Assembly: GCA_950295325.1 (NCBI GenBank)
Contig: OX485805.1
Coordinates: forward strand, 31,111,501-31,175,500
Direction: 5' to 3'
Source: Polytrichum commune
Taxonomy: Eukaryota; Streptophyta; Polytrichopsida; Polytrichales; Polytrichaceae
DNA: 64,000 nucleotides
Both the position numbers and the translations under genes were made by a program. Below are positions 1 through 13,267 of this stretch, in pieces (the stretch's first letter is position 1; each line of letters starts with the position of its first letter). The notes below the pieces were generated by a model, which had not been told where the DNA came from, did not search any database, and worked only from the letters and a program-made list of their open reading frames with translations.

Positions 1-273
1 ACAAAACAAAACAAAACAAATCTTTTATGTGTCCTTGATTCATTTAACCATGTCAACCATATGGAGGAAGTGTTAACTTATGGATAGATGCATGTAGTTT
101 CCATAATAACACTACACCTTGAAAGGCTCCGCCATCTCAGCTTTTGTGATCAAAGTTATCAAGGCACTAAAGAACATCCAACAAGAAACTGATATAGTAG
201 AAAAGTAAAATTGTAGTTGGTGTTGGATTGGTATTGTCTCTTCTTAATACCATTCAAGTATATAACCATTCAA

Positions 274-310
<37 letters not shown>

Positions 311-1472
311 ACAAGTAGGGTACGGGCATTTGAGGATATTTTTGTTGTTGATGCCACTTGGGTCTATATACCATCTAAAAATCTTCATACCTAGGTAAAA
401 TCACCCTAGTATTCGTGCGGTTTAGAATGGTGTTTGACCCAAATAATAACTTGGGTATACAAAGAACATGGTATTTGTGAAAACGTCACATGGCACACAA
501 AATATCACAAATGACATTTTCATGAATACAAGGAAGGCCGGCTTGAAATGGTCTTTGGAACTAGCCTTTGCCAACTACATCTCGATGTACTTACAAAATG
601 CTAGTAGCATGTACAAATGATAACAAGGGAGGGCATCTTTTTATATCATGAATGATACGTTCTTCATTGTTACTTCAAACACTCTTGATAGCAATCAAAA
701 TTGTGTAACATTCATGATATAAAATATCTTTGTCTTTACTCTATGAACTTGTAACATAGGTGCCAATACAAAATTAGTTTCAAAATGAAAAATATCCAAG
801 GTTGGAGTACACTCCACGAGACTAGAAACCAAGTCAACCTTGAAAAATAAATCACATGTGATTATGACGTTTTCATGCATACTAAGTTAAAGATTCTCTA
901 ACCTTGAGATACCACCAAATATCATTTTTGAATTGGTATTGCAGTTTTGATAGCAATCATGTAAATTCTTTGATGCCATTATTGGTATGCATAGCTAATA
1001 CTATCCATTCACCTATATATATATATATATTGCCCCAACATTAGTTGTAACCAACATACTAGATGAGTTATGTGATTTTTTGATCTTCATGCGAGTCAAC
1101 CTCTACACGTTTTGAGAGTTCTACACATAGGTGTTCATGCTTGAGTTTATTCCCTTCCCTTAGTTCAAGTTTTGTCTTCTATCTTGGGAATTATCATATT
1201 GTTGTCCTTTCAACCCATAATATAACATTGTTCAGATGGTGGTTGTTGTTCAAAGCCAATGGTCCACAAGCACAACATGTCGACCTAGAGTTAGCTCAGA
1301 TTTAGACTAAGTAAGTCCAAAGATCCAGATCCCAATAAAGATTCATGAACAGTACAAGGGAAATAGGGGTCCCACAAAACAATATCCTCTATCTGAATAA
1401 TCTAATGATCCAAAAAACAAATAGAACTAAGTTACATTTCCCAAACTTGAAGATCGATCAGTAGCCCAATAG
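1..1472. other. AT-rich non-coding DNA, no gene seen
   Basis: No ORF here has coding character; the longest is about 60 residues and low-complexity. The stretch contains an (AT)n microsatellite at about 274-308 and a shorter one at about 1013-1031. Confidence 0.6.
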
Positions 1473-2032
1473 CACGGGTAGGTCACTTAGTGCATTTTAA
1501 AAACGACGTGCGGCATAATATAGAGAGGATTAAAATCATTTGAAATAAAAATTATAAAGGAATTCCAAATAATGAAGGGGCCATTAAATGTAGACAATCC
1601 CATTATAAGTAAGTTAGATGAACATAAAATGTGAGCCATTATTTTTTTGTAAAATTAATATAGGGGCTGAAGATAAGGATCCTAGAAGGTATGTTTAGTA
1701 TGTTTGCTATGGTCTCCTATGTGTTTTCTTCATAACTTTGTTTGCAATGATATTACTGTTTGCACCCTTCTTTGTTTCCATGGTTTCCCTTAACACTCGT
1801 CAATGCGTTAGGAAGTAGATTAGCTTTTATTACTTAAAAGGAATATAGAGTACAAAAAATTGCAGTGACTTGGACAATATAAGTAATGGAAGGGTGCAAA
1901 CTAATGGGCCATTTTTGAAATTTAAGTATTATAGGGAGGCTTTAATTCAGCCCTTGAAGGTAAATAACCCCAAAACAAAAAACCCCCAGCCGCACGTGGT
2001 GCACAAAAATGCCTTAGAGTGACCTACCCGTG
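1473..2032. mobile_element. 560-bp MITE with 8-bp target duplication (hAT-like)
   Basis: The ends are inverted repeats: the left end reads CACGGGTAGGTCACT and the right end is its complement, with further imperfect pairing inwards (GACGTGCGGC on the left against CACGTGCGGC on the right). The direct repeat CCCAATAG flanks both sides (1465-1472 and 2033-2040). An 8-bp duplication with CA..TG ends is typical of the hAT superfamily. The element has no coding capacity, so it is a non-autonomous MITE. Confidence 0.75.
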
Positions 2033-2040
2033 CCCAATAG

Positions 2041-2833
2041 TATGGACCATAAGGTACGTGGGTGTTATTTGGTTAGTTTTTTCATGTTCTCTGACTTCTA
2101 CCGATCACATGTACACAACACAACTCATGATGCATTAGCAAATCTATGATGAAACATATGCAAAAAAGAAATTGATTGCAAAATTGGACCTCCTTTGATT
2201 TGCCTATAGTTGTTGATTTCCTAATTAATTATATAGGTCCTCCCAACTATGTTCATTGTATAGTGCAAAGTAGTTATTAATATCTTAAGAAATAATCATC
2301 AATACCACACAAATTTAAATGAATATAAATATCTTCACACAAATAAACTTACATGTTTCTAGATTAAGAGGAACTCTATGACGTTTATTGTATGGTCTTT
2401 ACAGTTACATGTGCTAAGTGTTTGTAGTTACAAATTGCTAGGGCAAATTGCTAGGACAAATTTACTATCACTTTCTATTTCAATAAGTGGAGAATGATGT
2501 TCATAATATATATTTCTAGTACAAAGAATCTTTGTAACTCCGAATATTGAATCATATCCGTAATACTTAAAGGGCTTAAATATTTGTAATTATTTTCCCC
2601 AAGAATCACATTCTTTGTAAATCACTTGTAGCATCTACATTAAGAGGAAAATGAAAATTAATCCCATATGTACATATTTTATTTTATTTTAAATTCACAT
2701 AATAATAATATAAGCTTTGAAATATGGCCTTTGTGAATATACCACTCTTGGTCATTGAGCTATAATGCCTTAAAATATGAGTGATTTTTATCTATTAATT
2801 TTAGGATTGTATCCATTCAAATTTATTAGAATG
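2041..2833. other. AT-rich spacer, nothing recognised
   Basis: Anonymous AT-rich sequence between two small transposons. No ORF, RNA gene or clear repeat structure was seen. Confidence 0.5.
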
Positions 2834-2841
2834 GACTTGAA

Positions 2842-3732
2842 CAAGCCTCCTTAAATGTGGGATTCTAAAAACAGACCCCACTTTTACCACATTTAAGCCT
2901 CGCCAGACCCCACTTTTAAGAGAGTGAGACCAAAGCATTTTTAAGAGAGCATTGTCCAAAGGTGCAAAACGATGCACTTGGGGTCGATTGGAGTTACAGG
3001 TACACTTGCAGACCTTGTTGTGGACCTCTGTGTCATTATAGTGATCATGCCGAAGAAAAAGTCGAGCCCCTGGCAGCCAGCCTACAAACAAAAACTCGGG
3101 CTGCACGTGACGAACCGCGATGTCAAGACATCCGCAGTTATCGAGGCGGTCTGCTCGTTTTGCAAATACTTTGGGCGGCAAGTCGACATGGCGAACCGGA
3201 AGTGCGCCGCGCGCATCACGAACCAGACGTACGGGCCCGATTTCCGCTCTGATGTCATGACCAAACACATGGAGTCACAACACCAGGAGAAATAGAGCGA
3301 GTACTAGACATTGTCGCCGTCTGAACAACTCAAGTTCTTCGACGGGATCGTGTCGCGCAACAACACGCTGCACCGGTACATTGAGATTGACGGCGATGAG
3401 CTGACGCTCAAGATTTCAAACGCCGTTGTCGATACGATCATTGGCGAGCTCTTGTTCCGGCCTGAAGACGAGATGGCCGCCCTCGAGCACGATGATGGCA
3501 AGGCTCTCGATCCGAATATCGCTGAACGTGCTGCTCGTCTAATCAAGCTGAAACGCAATTTGAGGCGCCAATTTGACTCTAAATTCTAAAATGGCCCACA
3601 TGGACCCCATTTTTAGCTGCTAAAAGTTGCTAAAAGTGCTAAAAGTGGGGTTTACCACTCTGGACCCCCAATCGACCCCACTTTTAGCTTAAGAGGGCTA
3701 AAAGTGGGGTTTACCACTCTTAAAGAGGCTTG
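2842..3732. mobile_element. 891-bp hAT-like element carrying a broken zinc-finger ORF
   Basis: The left end CAAGCCTCCTTAAATGTGG and the complement of the right end (CAAGCCTCTTTAAGAGTGG) match at 16 of 19 positions. The flanks are an exact 8-bp direct repeat GACTTGAA (2834-2841 and 3733-3740). CA..TG ends with an 8-bp duplication fit hAT elements. Inside, sub-terminal motifs containing CCCCACTTTTA recur on both strands (2870-2930 and 3645-3715), as expected for transposase-binding subterminal repeats. The interior is clearly more GC-rich than the flanks and holds one decayed ORF (3047-3589). No transposase core is present, so the element is non-autonomous. Confidence 0.75.
3047..3589 (+). pseudogene. 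Zinc-finger (BED-like) protein of a hAT-type element, two in-frame stops
   Basis: Translation from the ATG at 3047 (MPKKKSSPWQ..) runs in one frame to 3589, apart from two amber codons close together at 3293-3295 and 3305-3307. The first half has a Cys-x2-Cys pair (CSFC) about 45 residues before a His-x4-His pair (HMESQH). That resembles the BED-type zinc finger at the N terminus of hAT transposases and related proteins. The second half (SEQLKFFDGIVSRNN.. to ..RRQFDSKF) is charged and has no recognised domain. It has no RNase-H catalytic core. The GC content and codon use differ from the AT-rich surroundings. The stops may be decay or sequencing error. The BED assignment is by motif only. Confidence 0.55.
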
Positions 3733-4223
3733 GACTTGAACCCTTGCGGGGATTGCTTCAAACTTGTTCTTGTCTCTCTCGTCGAACTTTTGTTGTTCAT
3801 TTCCCATGGATTCATTCAAATCTCTCAAAACTAGTGCACAAACTTCAAGGCTTTGTATGTATTTATTGCTTTTGAATTAGGATACATGTTTTATACCATT
3901 AGAAACATATTTGTAAGAGCTTTCCAATGGTATATTACACGCTCCGTTTGATGGAGAATGACCTTGCTATGGTTGATGAAAGTTTTGGGGTCCTTGGAGC
4001 CAAGATACTAGGGGACCATTCAACCAACTTCTAGGAGGAACAGTTAGGAAATTTGCATCGGAACTTAAGGCCCTCTCAAAGGCTCACAAATGGCTCAAAA
4101 CCTTGAAAATAACATTTATACCCCATCTTTGAATAGGGCTTGGAGAGTATACTTTGCATTCAAGCATGCATTGGGGCTTCAACTTTGGGGGGCTCATCAT
4201 TAGAAATTCAATCCATGATTGGG

Positions 4224-5670
4224 TGTCACAACCCTTGCTAGGTCCCCTTAACTATCTTGACCGATCTCAATTCTAGCAAGAGGTACAAGCGCTAACCCTT
4301 CACATTCCACCAATGTGAATGATCAGTTTCCAATACCTTGGACCTCCAAGCTCATAGGTGGGTGATCAACCTTCCTGCACTTGCATTCGGGACTCTCCCC
4401 TTAGTTGACAACCAATGGTTAGATGTGAATTTTCATTCATGAAAGTCCAATCTTTAATTGATCATCATGTTGCCGGAGTAACACTACAAAAAATCTAACC
4501 ATACTATGCAACTATGCCCTCACGTTGGGCCAATGCTTGTGGAAGTTGTGTTGTTCGACCTCGGGTGGGTTCAGCCGGCTAGGCCGCCTCACCCATATAA
4601 GCCTCTATGACTTTGGGTAGGGCCCCTACCCCACCGTCAAGTAACATTTTATCTCTCTGTAAGGGTTGGGGCCAAGTAGACATTGTCCCTTAGCCATTGG
4701 ATGTGCAGTCCCCAACAACTTCAATATCGCGCACCTCTCCATGAGGAGTGCCTGAAACACCATGGGCACAAGGGGGACCGTTGGAGTGACACCCGGGACT
4801 TGTGGCGCCATTGGTGAGAGGGCCCAAGTGATCCTAGTGTGGATGAGGGCTCCGGACGTTGGGAACATCTCCCACCCACGGAGACTAGGAGTCACGAGGA
4901 TAAGGCCATAAGCTATGCGTAGCTTATAACGGGAGAATTTTTGAATGCTCAAGAACACCTCAATCGGAGGTGTGATCTAGGAGATATGGCAATTTGAGTG
5001 GGGCGATGTCCCAAGACATCGCCCTGCTGCAACAGTGGCTTGGGAGTGGCTCCCGGGACTGCCAAGGTTTGAATAGGCATAACATCCTCAATACTTGCCC
5101 AAATGGGGAAAATGAAGAGTCCATCCGTATCTACATGAAACGTAGATGACGATGGAGTGGTCAGGTGTGAGCATAAGAGATCATACAAGGAAGTTATGTT
5201 GTTTTGAAGATGTTGGGGGCTTCTAGCCACATGTCTACTTGGCCCCAACTCTTGGTAGAGAGACAAAAGATTTCTTGACGGTGGAGTAGGGGTCCTGCCC
5301 AAAGTCCTAGAAGCTTATATGGATAAGGCGGCGTGGCCGCCAAATCCACCATGAGGCCATACGGCATGGCCCCCACGGGTATTGGCCCAACATGGGGGCA
5401 TAGTTGCCTTGTATGGTTTGGGTTGTTATAGTGTTGCTCTGGCAACGCGATGATCAACTTAAATTTGGAATTCCATGGGTGGAAGTCCACATCTTACCAT
5501 TGGTCACCAATGAAGCGCTTAGTCCCGAATGCAAGTGTAGGAGGGTTGGTCCCCCTCCTATGAACTAAGAGGTTCGCAGTATGGGGAGCTAACCATTCGT
5601 AGCGCTCGTGACTCTTGCTTGAATTAAAAATGAGTCAAGTTGGTTAAGGGAGCTAGCAAGGGTTGCGACA
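4224..5670. mobile_element. 1.45-kb repeat with TGTCRCAACCCTTGC inverted ends
   Basis: The left end TGTCACAACCCTTGCTAGG and the complement of the right end (TGTCGCAACCCTTGCTAGC) are inverted over about 38 bp with a few mismatches. No convincing target duplication was found. Internal segments (about 4722-4960) recur at 28917-29160 and 29588-29830, and the right-end motif recurs near 30245 and 30564, so this is a dispersed repeat family. A CACTACAAAAAAT motif at about 4483 resembles a CACTA-element terminus, but no partner end was found. The open frames inside (100-117 codons) have no recognisable protein character. Confidence 0.5.
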
Positions 5671-5905
5671 TTCAAACCTTTATAACTTCCACATTTGGTC
5701 TTTGAATCTAAAAATCAACTATTTCATCAACATCTACTTTTTGCTTAGATGCCGATGGACTCCTCACTTGCCCCATTTGGGCAAGTATTGAGGAAGTTAT
5801 ACATGTTCTAACCTCGGCAGTCCCGGACGCCACTCCCAAGTCATTGTTGTCCTTAGGGCAACGCCCAACTATGATTGACATATCTCGTAGCTCACACCTC
5901 TGATT

Positions 5906-5944
<39 letters not shown>

Positions 5945-8900
5945 CAATATCAGGGGAGGGTGGGACTCTGATAACCTTGGCTATAGACTCTTGCATAAAT
6001 CATCATCCGGGCGGAAACGACAATATCGCATAAGAAAAGTTGGATCCACCCCAATGTTCTAGAATATGTGGGGTTCACACCCTTCTGTCTAAATAATGTG
6101 CATGCCTACTCTCTAAGTTTGATTTCCCAAGCCCTTATGTGACTAAGTGGTTTGAACTACATCTCGAGTATAGACAAAGGCAACCTTGACAATGTGTGTC
6201 TACATGCTCTAAATCATTACATGACCATGATTTTTTTGGTTCTACTAGAACATGATTTTTTCCTTGTTTTCTCTCGGGGGTGCACTCTTCAGTGGAAACC
6301 TATAGGCTATGCACGGGTGATTGTGATAAAACCAACGTATACATACTAACAATAGGCTAGAAAATACACTCATGTATTTAAACTTACCTTTCCAATTTGA
6401 TATGATAAATGCCTCCACTATATACACTTAAAAAATAAATATGGAAATAATTAGGCCTTCGTTACATGTATAATTCACTTTCATTTTCCAATGAGAAAAT
6501 CATTCATCACTTTTTCATACATAGAATGTAAGTCATAATAATCTGATTGTAGTTAAGTTTTGCTATTACTTAAAACTAACCCAAGAAAAACATGCATGGT
6601 ACTAGGTCTAAGTGAAGTATGAGCTAGTGTCCACAAAAATTTATGTCAAATTGGATTAAGGTTTCTAATAACAATCTATATCTTTTACTCTTTCATTTCT
6701 TCTTAGTTAGGCTTTATTCACACTTAGTGATGATTTGTTATGATTTGTTTGTGCCCATTTTGTCATGTGTGTTTTCATCCTATGAGTGGACCCCTGTCAC
6801 TCTAATTTCATCCACTATGTCACGCGTGAAGCTCGATAGCTTGGCAAGTAGTCAATGGCTCATAGTCTTGACAAAATATGGGGTAATGTCTTTGGGTGAC
6901 TACATGGTTTTTAATTGCCATGAATTATGATTGCAATAATTTAAAAATGAAATCATGGGCCTATTGTTATAATTTGATGGATAGGCCCATGCTTGGAAAG
7001 ATTCCTAACTTAAGTGTAAAGTGGCGTACAGAATCGTTGAAAACTTGTTTTTCAAAACCTCACAACAATCCAGCAGGCTCTTGAATAGACACGACAATCA
7101 TCATGCAAGTCTCCACAAATTGTAATCACCACCTTCGTCTTCAGGTGGCAACTTGTCTTGAGAGCCACCTACACGGATTAGCACAATAACAACACGTCAA
7201 CAAGATAGGCTACATCCATTGTTTATATTTGTTTTAATCAAATAATTTGGCCTTCTAGAAATCAACAGCATACGTGACCTCCAACTTTGTTACACTCCAC
7301 ACAACACAACTGCATTTAGCCATGAGGTGACTCTCAAACAACATCAATTCATGTAAAAACCACTATTATAATGAACTTGAGATTGAAAGAGGTTGAGATT
7401 GAGATAATGATATGAAATTTGTGAATTTGTGGCAGGTGTAGGAGATGATAGGAACTTCAATCTGGCAATAATGAATGCCACATGAGGCAAATATATTAGA
7501 CCTCAATGCATATAACACATATGTAGCAAAATCAAATAAAATAAAATGTAAATGGCTTTATTGGGTGGTTGGTTTTGGGATTAGTGGATAATTGCAACTT
7601 GCCTATTTTTAAAAAGAAGACTTGGACAACAACATCATGTCGTTGCCATATAGCATGGAAATCACTAGGAGAGGGAAGGATGGTCAAGGGAATAGGATAA
7701 GGGATGCAAAGATGGAGGAGGTGGAAGCAATGGCAACTAAGTTATCAGCATGCATGGAAGGTGGAGGTGAGGGTGAAGATGAAGAAATGCAAGACGAAGA
7801 TGACCCAACTCTGCAGTTACCAGAGAAGTTGGCTCATGTGATGGCAAAGAACAATCAATGGGACCATGCCATTTTTACAAGTGGAGCACAAATCATGGTT
7901 CACGGGTAGTACACAAAAATGCGAAGAAAACACAAAATAAGCATGTTTTCATTAGAGATTCCACAAGCAATGAAGAAAGACACCTAAATATTATAATGGA
8001 GATGGAGCCCCCTCCAACGATTCCATTGCCACCTCTAGTCATTAGGGAAATTGGAATGGTTTGTGAGCGTAAAAGAAATGCTAGAGTGTGAGAAAGATAA
8101 GGGTAAAAAAATTAAAGGAGAAACTCACAAAGATGCAAATTTTTAAAAGATGTGCAAACACATACCTTTGAGGGCCAATGGAGAGGGTTTGTCATTGGAG
8201 TAGAAGCATGTCGAAGATGCTATTCGGGTGTTCATTTTGGAGAGGGTGTGCAAAGGGAGCCATGTGAACCCACCACAACAACATGCACATGAGGTGGGGA
8301 GGAGGAAGAGCAAGAGGGGAAAACACTTTGAATGTTGGTGGGTGAAGTGGTGGAGAACACCGTAGACACTTTTGCAAGAGGAAGCATGGGAGTCATGATA
8401 GTAACGCATTAGACGTGGACTGATTCAAAACTGCAATTGATACTATGTGAATTGGGGTAATTGATACTATGTCAATATGGTCACCCTGGTTATTGTAGTG
8501 CCCACCTTTAGAGGGGTTAGTAGTCCTGCACCACTAATATTATGTCCAGTGGGCATAATACCAAGGGTGGGTCAAAAGGGCATTTCAATCACGCTAATCC
8601 CACTAAGGTCAAACTCTCTCTCTCTAGGGGCAAGACACAAACTTTCCATGAAAAGGAAATTGGTAATTGATATTAATGAGGAAGCCCAAAGTTTGTTGAT
8701 GAGGGCGATACAAAAGGGGTGGCAAGTAGTAGAAGGGGACGAAAACCTACAAATTAAAGCAATTGGACAACCAATGGGTAATTTTTGGCAACATTTTTGA
8801 GGGATGGCTTTCAACCTAGTAGCAATGACTTTCGATTGGCACTTAGATCAGCCAGACCAATGCCCAATAAAGAATTGGATATTTGTGGGGAAGTTGTAGA

Positions 8901-9361
8901 AGGAATTTAGTTGCACATGGATGACTAAAACATTTTGGCGAGATGTGGCATCCAACATGCAAGAATGAAGGGACGTTGCCATGCGGGCAATTTGAGAGCA
9001 TGGAGTGGTAGCTCCTCCCATGTATGGATGTTCGCTAGAATCATGGAAAATTTTGGCAAATGAATTGAAAGTAGGTCATGATATATATGTGAGATTTGGC
9101 ATCTCATGGTTCATGTTGCATAACAAGTGCCTTTGAGAATCCTTTGTGATATCTTTGGAGCTAACATGTGGTGGTATGAAGGTTTTAATCTTATTGGCGA
9201 TTGTTATTCTTTCACCCATGCTAGAGCCCTATCAAGAGGATTTGAAGTACACAAATGATAATTGGGACATGGAAACCAAAAGCTTCATCATGAAAGGGTG
9301 AGAAAATTTGACGTTGTTCTCTTAAGAGCTTCATGAATGGGATATTTTCATTGGTACTCAA
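5671..9361. other. Gene-empty stretch with a compound microsatellite
   Basis: An (AC)n followed by (AT)n compound microsatellite lies at 5906-5944. Short open frames at 7622-8091 and 8477-8800 are acidic or Lys-rich but have no recognisable domain, and could be relics of an old retroelement. Nothing else can be supported. Confidence 0.4.
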
Positions 9362-9376
9362 GGGGGGGGGGGGGGG
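9362..9376 (+). repeat. Poly-G tract (15 G)
   Basis: An uninterrupted run of 15 G in otherwise AT-rich DNA. Length is likely to vary, both biologically and in the assembly. Confidence 0.9.
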
Positions 9377-10683
9377 CGCTTAGTGAAAAATGTAGGAACT
9401 ACGTGCAATAAAATATGGGGTCTAATATATTAAATATGGGTAAAATAGTAAAATACATACATGATAGTGTGCTCTAGATGTGTGAAACATTATTAAGTGT
9501 AACATAGCCTTCAACGTAGCATCATAAAATAGCCTAAGTGGTGCATGTAAAATACCATGGAAATAAAGGCCAAATTTACCTTTGCATTTCAATCATGGAT
9601 AATGGATGAATATTTTACTTTTTTTGGGTGAGGAATTGACGGATGGATGAAATTACTTGTGAAATCATCAACTCAATGGCTTCTAGATCAAGCTTTCATT
9701 ATTCTTTGTCTTGGAATAGTTGGGGAATCTTTCTACATATGAGTAATTGAGGGTACCATTAAATCAATCATTCAATAATTTAAATTTACCCATAGGGTGC
9801 TAATAGTCACAACAAATTAACATTATTTTGAAAAGTAAAATAGGTAAATAACTCCCAATGCAATTCTACCTTATCACATGTGTATACTTATTCTACAATG
9901 GAGTACCCTCCCCCCGCCCCCCAACACTGGCAATCATGAATGTTTGGCAAATCACTTTGGAAAGGTAGGAGATTGACCCCTCTCATGGATCTTGGTTGGA
10001 GTTCTATGTTGACAACATTAACAACCCTTGTTTGGTAATGAGGTTGTGCAATGCCTTCTCCCTTCCTAACATATCAATTTATCCTTGCTCTTTCCGATGA
10101 TATGTCTTAAAGCGCGTTTGAAAACCCCAACACCTTGTCGAGTGAATTAAAGGGCATGGCACACCTCGGCAAACCGCTTGCACGAAATTCAGGTGGCTCA
10201 CACCAAGTTTCATGGCCCTAAAGAAGTTGAGATGTCTTTCTTTCATAATGTGACCACCTTAGCTTAAGTGTCATGCATACAACGCATTTTTCACAAGGAC
10301 CCTCCCCTTCTTGACTGCATCATCAAATTTGGGAGGAATTTGTTGACATCCGTCTTGATCATAAGGATCCATGCCACAACACCTACAAATCCAACCATGC
10401 TAAGGTTTTAGGCTCTACCTCTTGAGGAATTATGTGGCTTTCATTCAATCAATCGACACAAGCCATTTGTTGTTGATGAGTGGGATGCAAATATTTACTC
10501 TACCATTCCACTCACTGCATGTTTTTTTCATTTCATACTCATGAAAAACTTAATAATATGTTTTGAGATTGTAACTACCATGTTTTCCATTCTTGGAGGT
10601 GGACCCTTCTATGTATTTTTAAACTTGATAGTATTAGGAAAAAAAAACACTCATGAGACAACTTTTAATTGGCAACAAACCAT

Positions 10684-10803
10684 CTTTTGGATAAAATTAA
10701 AAAGAAATATGTTAAGTGGAAAGCCATTTGGCATGGCATGTGGGGCATCACTCTTTGGACGATTTGGATTGAGAGGAATGTTGCTCAAATAACATATTTG
10801 TGA
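10684..10803 (+). mobile_element. LINE relic: end of reverse-transcriptase zinc-binding region
   Basis: The frame starting at 10684 reads LLDKIKKKYVKWKAIWHGMW then GITLWTIWIERNVAQITYL and a stop at 10801-10803. The pattern 'W..W..G...LWTIW.ERN' is characteristic of the zf-RVT region at the C-terminal end of plant non-LTR retrotransposon polyproteins. Upstream (9950-10680) a few phrases look coding but are shifted and broken, so only a heavily decayed 3' fragment remains. Confidence 0.5.
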
Positions 10804-12195
10804 TGATTGCATCATCTACAAGAAGTTCACTTGGGAGAGGGTTATTAGGTATTCATATGAAGTTTATTTGGCACATCATAGGAAGCCTTTTATGAAACTT
10901 GGGGAGCAGACGAGGTTATTTGTTATAGGAGGAGCTTGATTGTCTTGGAATTGAAAAAATCATGAAAACGTAGGTTAATTTGCTTGACTTTGGTGGGTGG
11001 TTGGTGGTTTGGGGTCATTGAGGTTTCCAATGGAGAGTCCACCCCTGGGATAGCCTCACATGAGCATCACCTTGTTTATTTTTATGTTTTTTTGAGACAA
11101 AAAGCTCAAAAAGTGAGGCCAAAAATGAATTGAGGACCATGAAGATGAATCCGATTGGAACTCAATTGGAGAGAATGTGTTTCAATAAACCTCGGGGCCC
11201 CCTTTTGTACATCTATCTTACTTCATAAGAATTAATTGCCTTTTTGGATGTACACAATGGAGAAAAATTCCCTCTCCCTTATGTATACTGTGTACGTTAA
11301 TGCTACAAAGAATACCCCTTCTTACACTCACGCTAATTATACATGCTATGAAGAGTCCAACCCATGGGGGCTGTGCCTGATGGATTGATGAATGATTGGA
11401 GTTTTTGTGTCCTTGAATTCGAAGAGGAATGGAATGGGTGAAAGAATTGGATAGTTTGTAGGAAATGAACTTTTGGTTGTGGTGTGTCCAACAAGGTTGT
11501 GTTGTTCTTGATTGACCATTTTGGTTCCAAGTCAACTTCCAACATTGAGATTTACTAAGTCAAAATACACAAGCTTATTGACACATGCTTAATATTATAG
11601 TTAGAAATATCTATCTATCTCTCTATGTGCATTTGTAATATGGTTTGACTTAGAAACTAGAAATAGTTACTTGAGCTTATATAATTATGAGTTAGCATGA
11701 TGTAAATGATATTATATGTAGAACACAAGTTGGATAAGCTACTACACTTGTTGCAATAATTTGAGCTCTTACTTCCATAAATTTCGTGTTGTTATTTTTG
11801 ACTGTGGAAGTTGAAAATGACAACATTCCGATTTTCAAATCACTTATGCGAGATAACATCATCCGCTTAACCGAATTTTTGTTAGGATTGTTTATTAGGA
11901 CTTCGTAATCAATACAATACGATACCCTAAAGAAAAAAAAATCAACAAAAATACACATAGATATTGTACATGTCAACATAACGTGTTCATTCGAGAACAT
12001 AGCTATGGAGTGTGTGGACCTAGCTTAAGTTAAATGGCGATGAAACTATGAGGTATGGTTGTGAGTGAGTCAAGGGCATAACTGATAAATCAACCAGCGG
12101 CTAGTTGCAAGAGTGCTCCACCCCAATATTATCTAGCACACGTGGCTAGTTCTGGTTGGCTACCAGAATTTGACCCATTTCAAAGGCCATCCTAA

Positions 12196-12733
12196 GGGCT
12201 GCTTTACACTTAGAGGCCGGGCCAATTCGTTGTGTAAGAGGCTTGAAATCTTCACTTGTGATTGGCCAGAAGGCTGAAATCGGCCCCAATCCCTTTACAC
12301 CTAGAGGCTGGGTCGATTTGGTGGTATGATTTTTCTAATAAAAAAATACATGGTATGACACGGCCCGAGCTCGTTGAATTGGGTGCACCCAAAATGGAAG
12401 GCCAATTCTTGACCTCGGGGCCAATGTCAAATTTCAATAAAAAAAAACTTTCTTTAATAAAGCATGATTTTTTTAGCAAACCACATCCATTGGATTATGT
12501 GGAAATATGAATGACTCTATGCTAGATTATGCTAGATCTGTTGGATTATGCTAGATTTATTGAATCGGCCTAGCTTCTTGGCCCTAAGGCCTTTACATAT
12601 GGGAAAAGTGGCCCCCATTATAATCTTATTATATAATGTGTAGTTGAGGCCGGCCTCCAACCCAAAAGGAGCTGAAATTTCATTCAATCGGCCTCAAGGG
12701 GAATTGGCCCGGCCTCTAGGTGTAAAGCGGCCC
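12196..12733. mobile_element. Harbinger-type MITE, copy 1 (538 bp)
   Basis: Long inverted ends: left GGGCTGCTTTACACTTAGAG and its near-complement on the right, continuing through GCCGGGCCAATTC on both sides. It is flanked by TAA at 12193-12195 and 12734-12736. A 3-bp TAA duplication and GGG..CCC ends are the hallmark of PIF/Harbinger MITEs. An internal copy of the CTTTACACCTAGAGGC motif lies at about 12290-12310. Closely related to the element at 14588-15123. Confidence 0.85.
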
Positions 12734-12736
12734 TAA

Positions 12737-13267
12737 GGGGCACTTTATATTAGGGCCCATTTGGAGTTGAGCCCACTTGGACTTGAAGTGGGCCTTAACT
12801 TTAGCCCTACTTTACAAAGTGGGCCGTAGAGTGGGCCTTGCAATATAAAGTCCATAGGCCCACTTGTAGGGCCCAAATTGGAAATTCTACTTTAAAGTGG
12901 GCCTTCCAAATGGGCCTAGGGACTTTATATTGTAAGGCCCAATCCACGGCCCACTTGGGCTTAAATGAATTATGCCCTTGCTTGAACTAAAGTCATAAAG
13001 TCATAAATGATTATATGACGGAAGTTGGGTATAGTGGGCCAAAGGTGCGAAGTGGGTCTCCATAAACCCTCGACCCAATTTTTTGGCATCGGCCCATTTC
13101 TTTCCCTCCAAAACGCCGCCATGTCACCCGCCACGTAAGCTTAAGAGAAGTGGGCCGACTCTTAATATAAAGCCCTTGGGCCCATATTAGGGCCCATTTG
13201 GGCAATCTAAGCACTCTCATTGGTTGATGCCTAGGGTTTGAAAATGGGCCCTAATATAAAGTGCCCC
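12737..13267. mobile_element. Harbinger-type MITE of a second family (531 bp), abutting the previous one
   Basis: The ends are perfect inverted repeats of 26 bp beginning GGGGCACTTTATATTAGGGC. TAA flanks both sides (12734-12736 and 13268-13270), and the left TAA is shared with the neighbouring MITE. The interior is rich in GGGCCCA-type motifs and near-palindromic blocks. No coding capacity. Confidence 0.85.
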
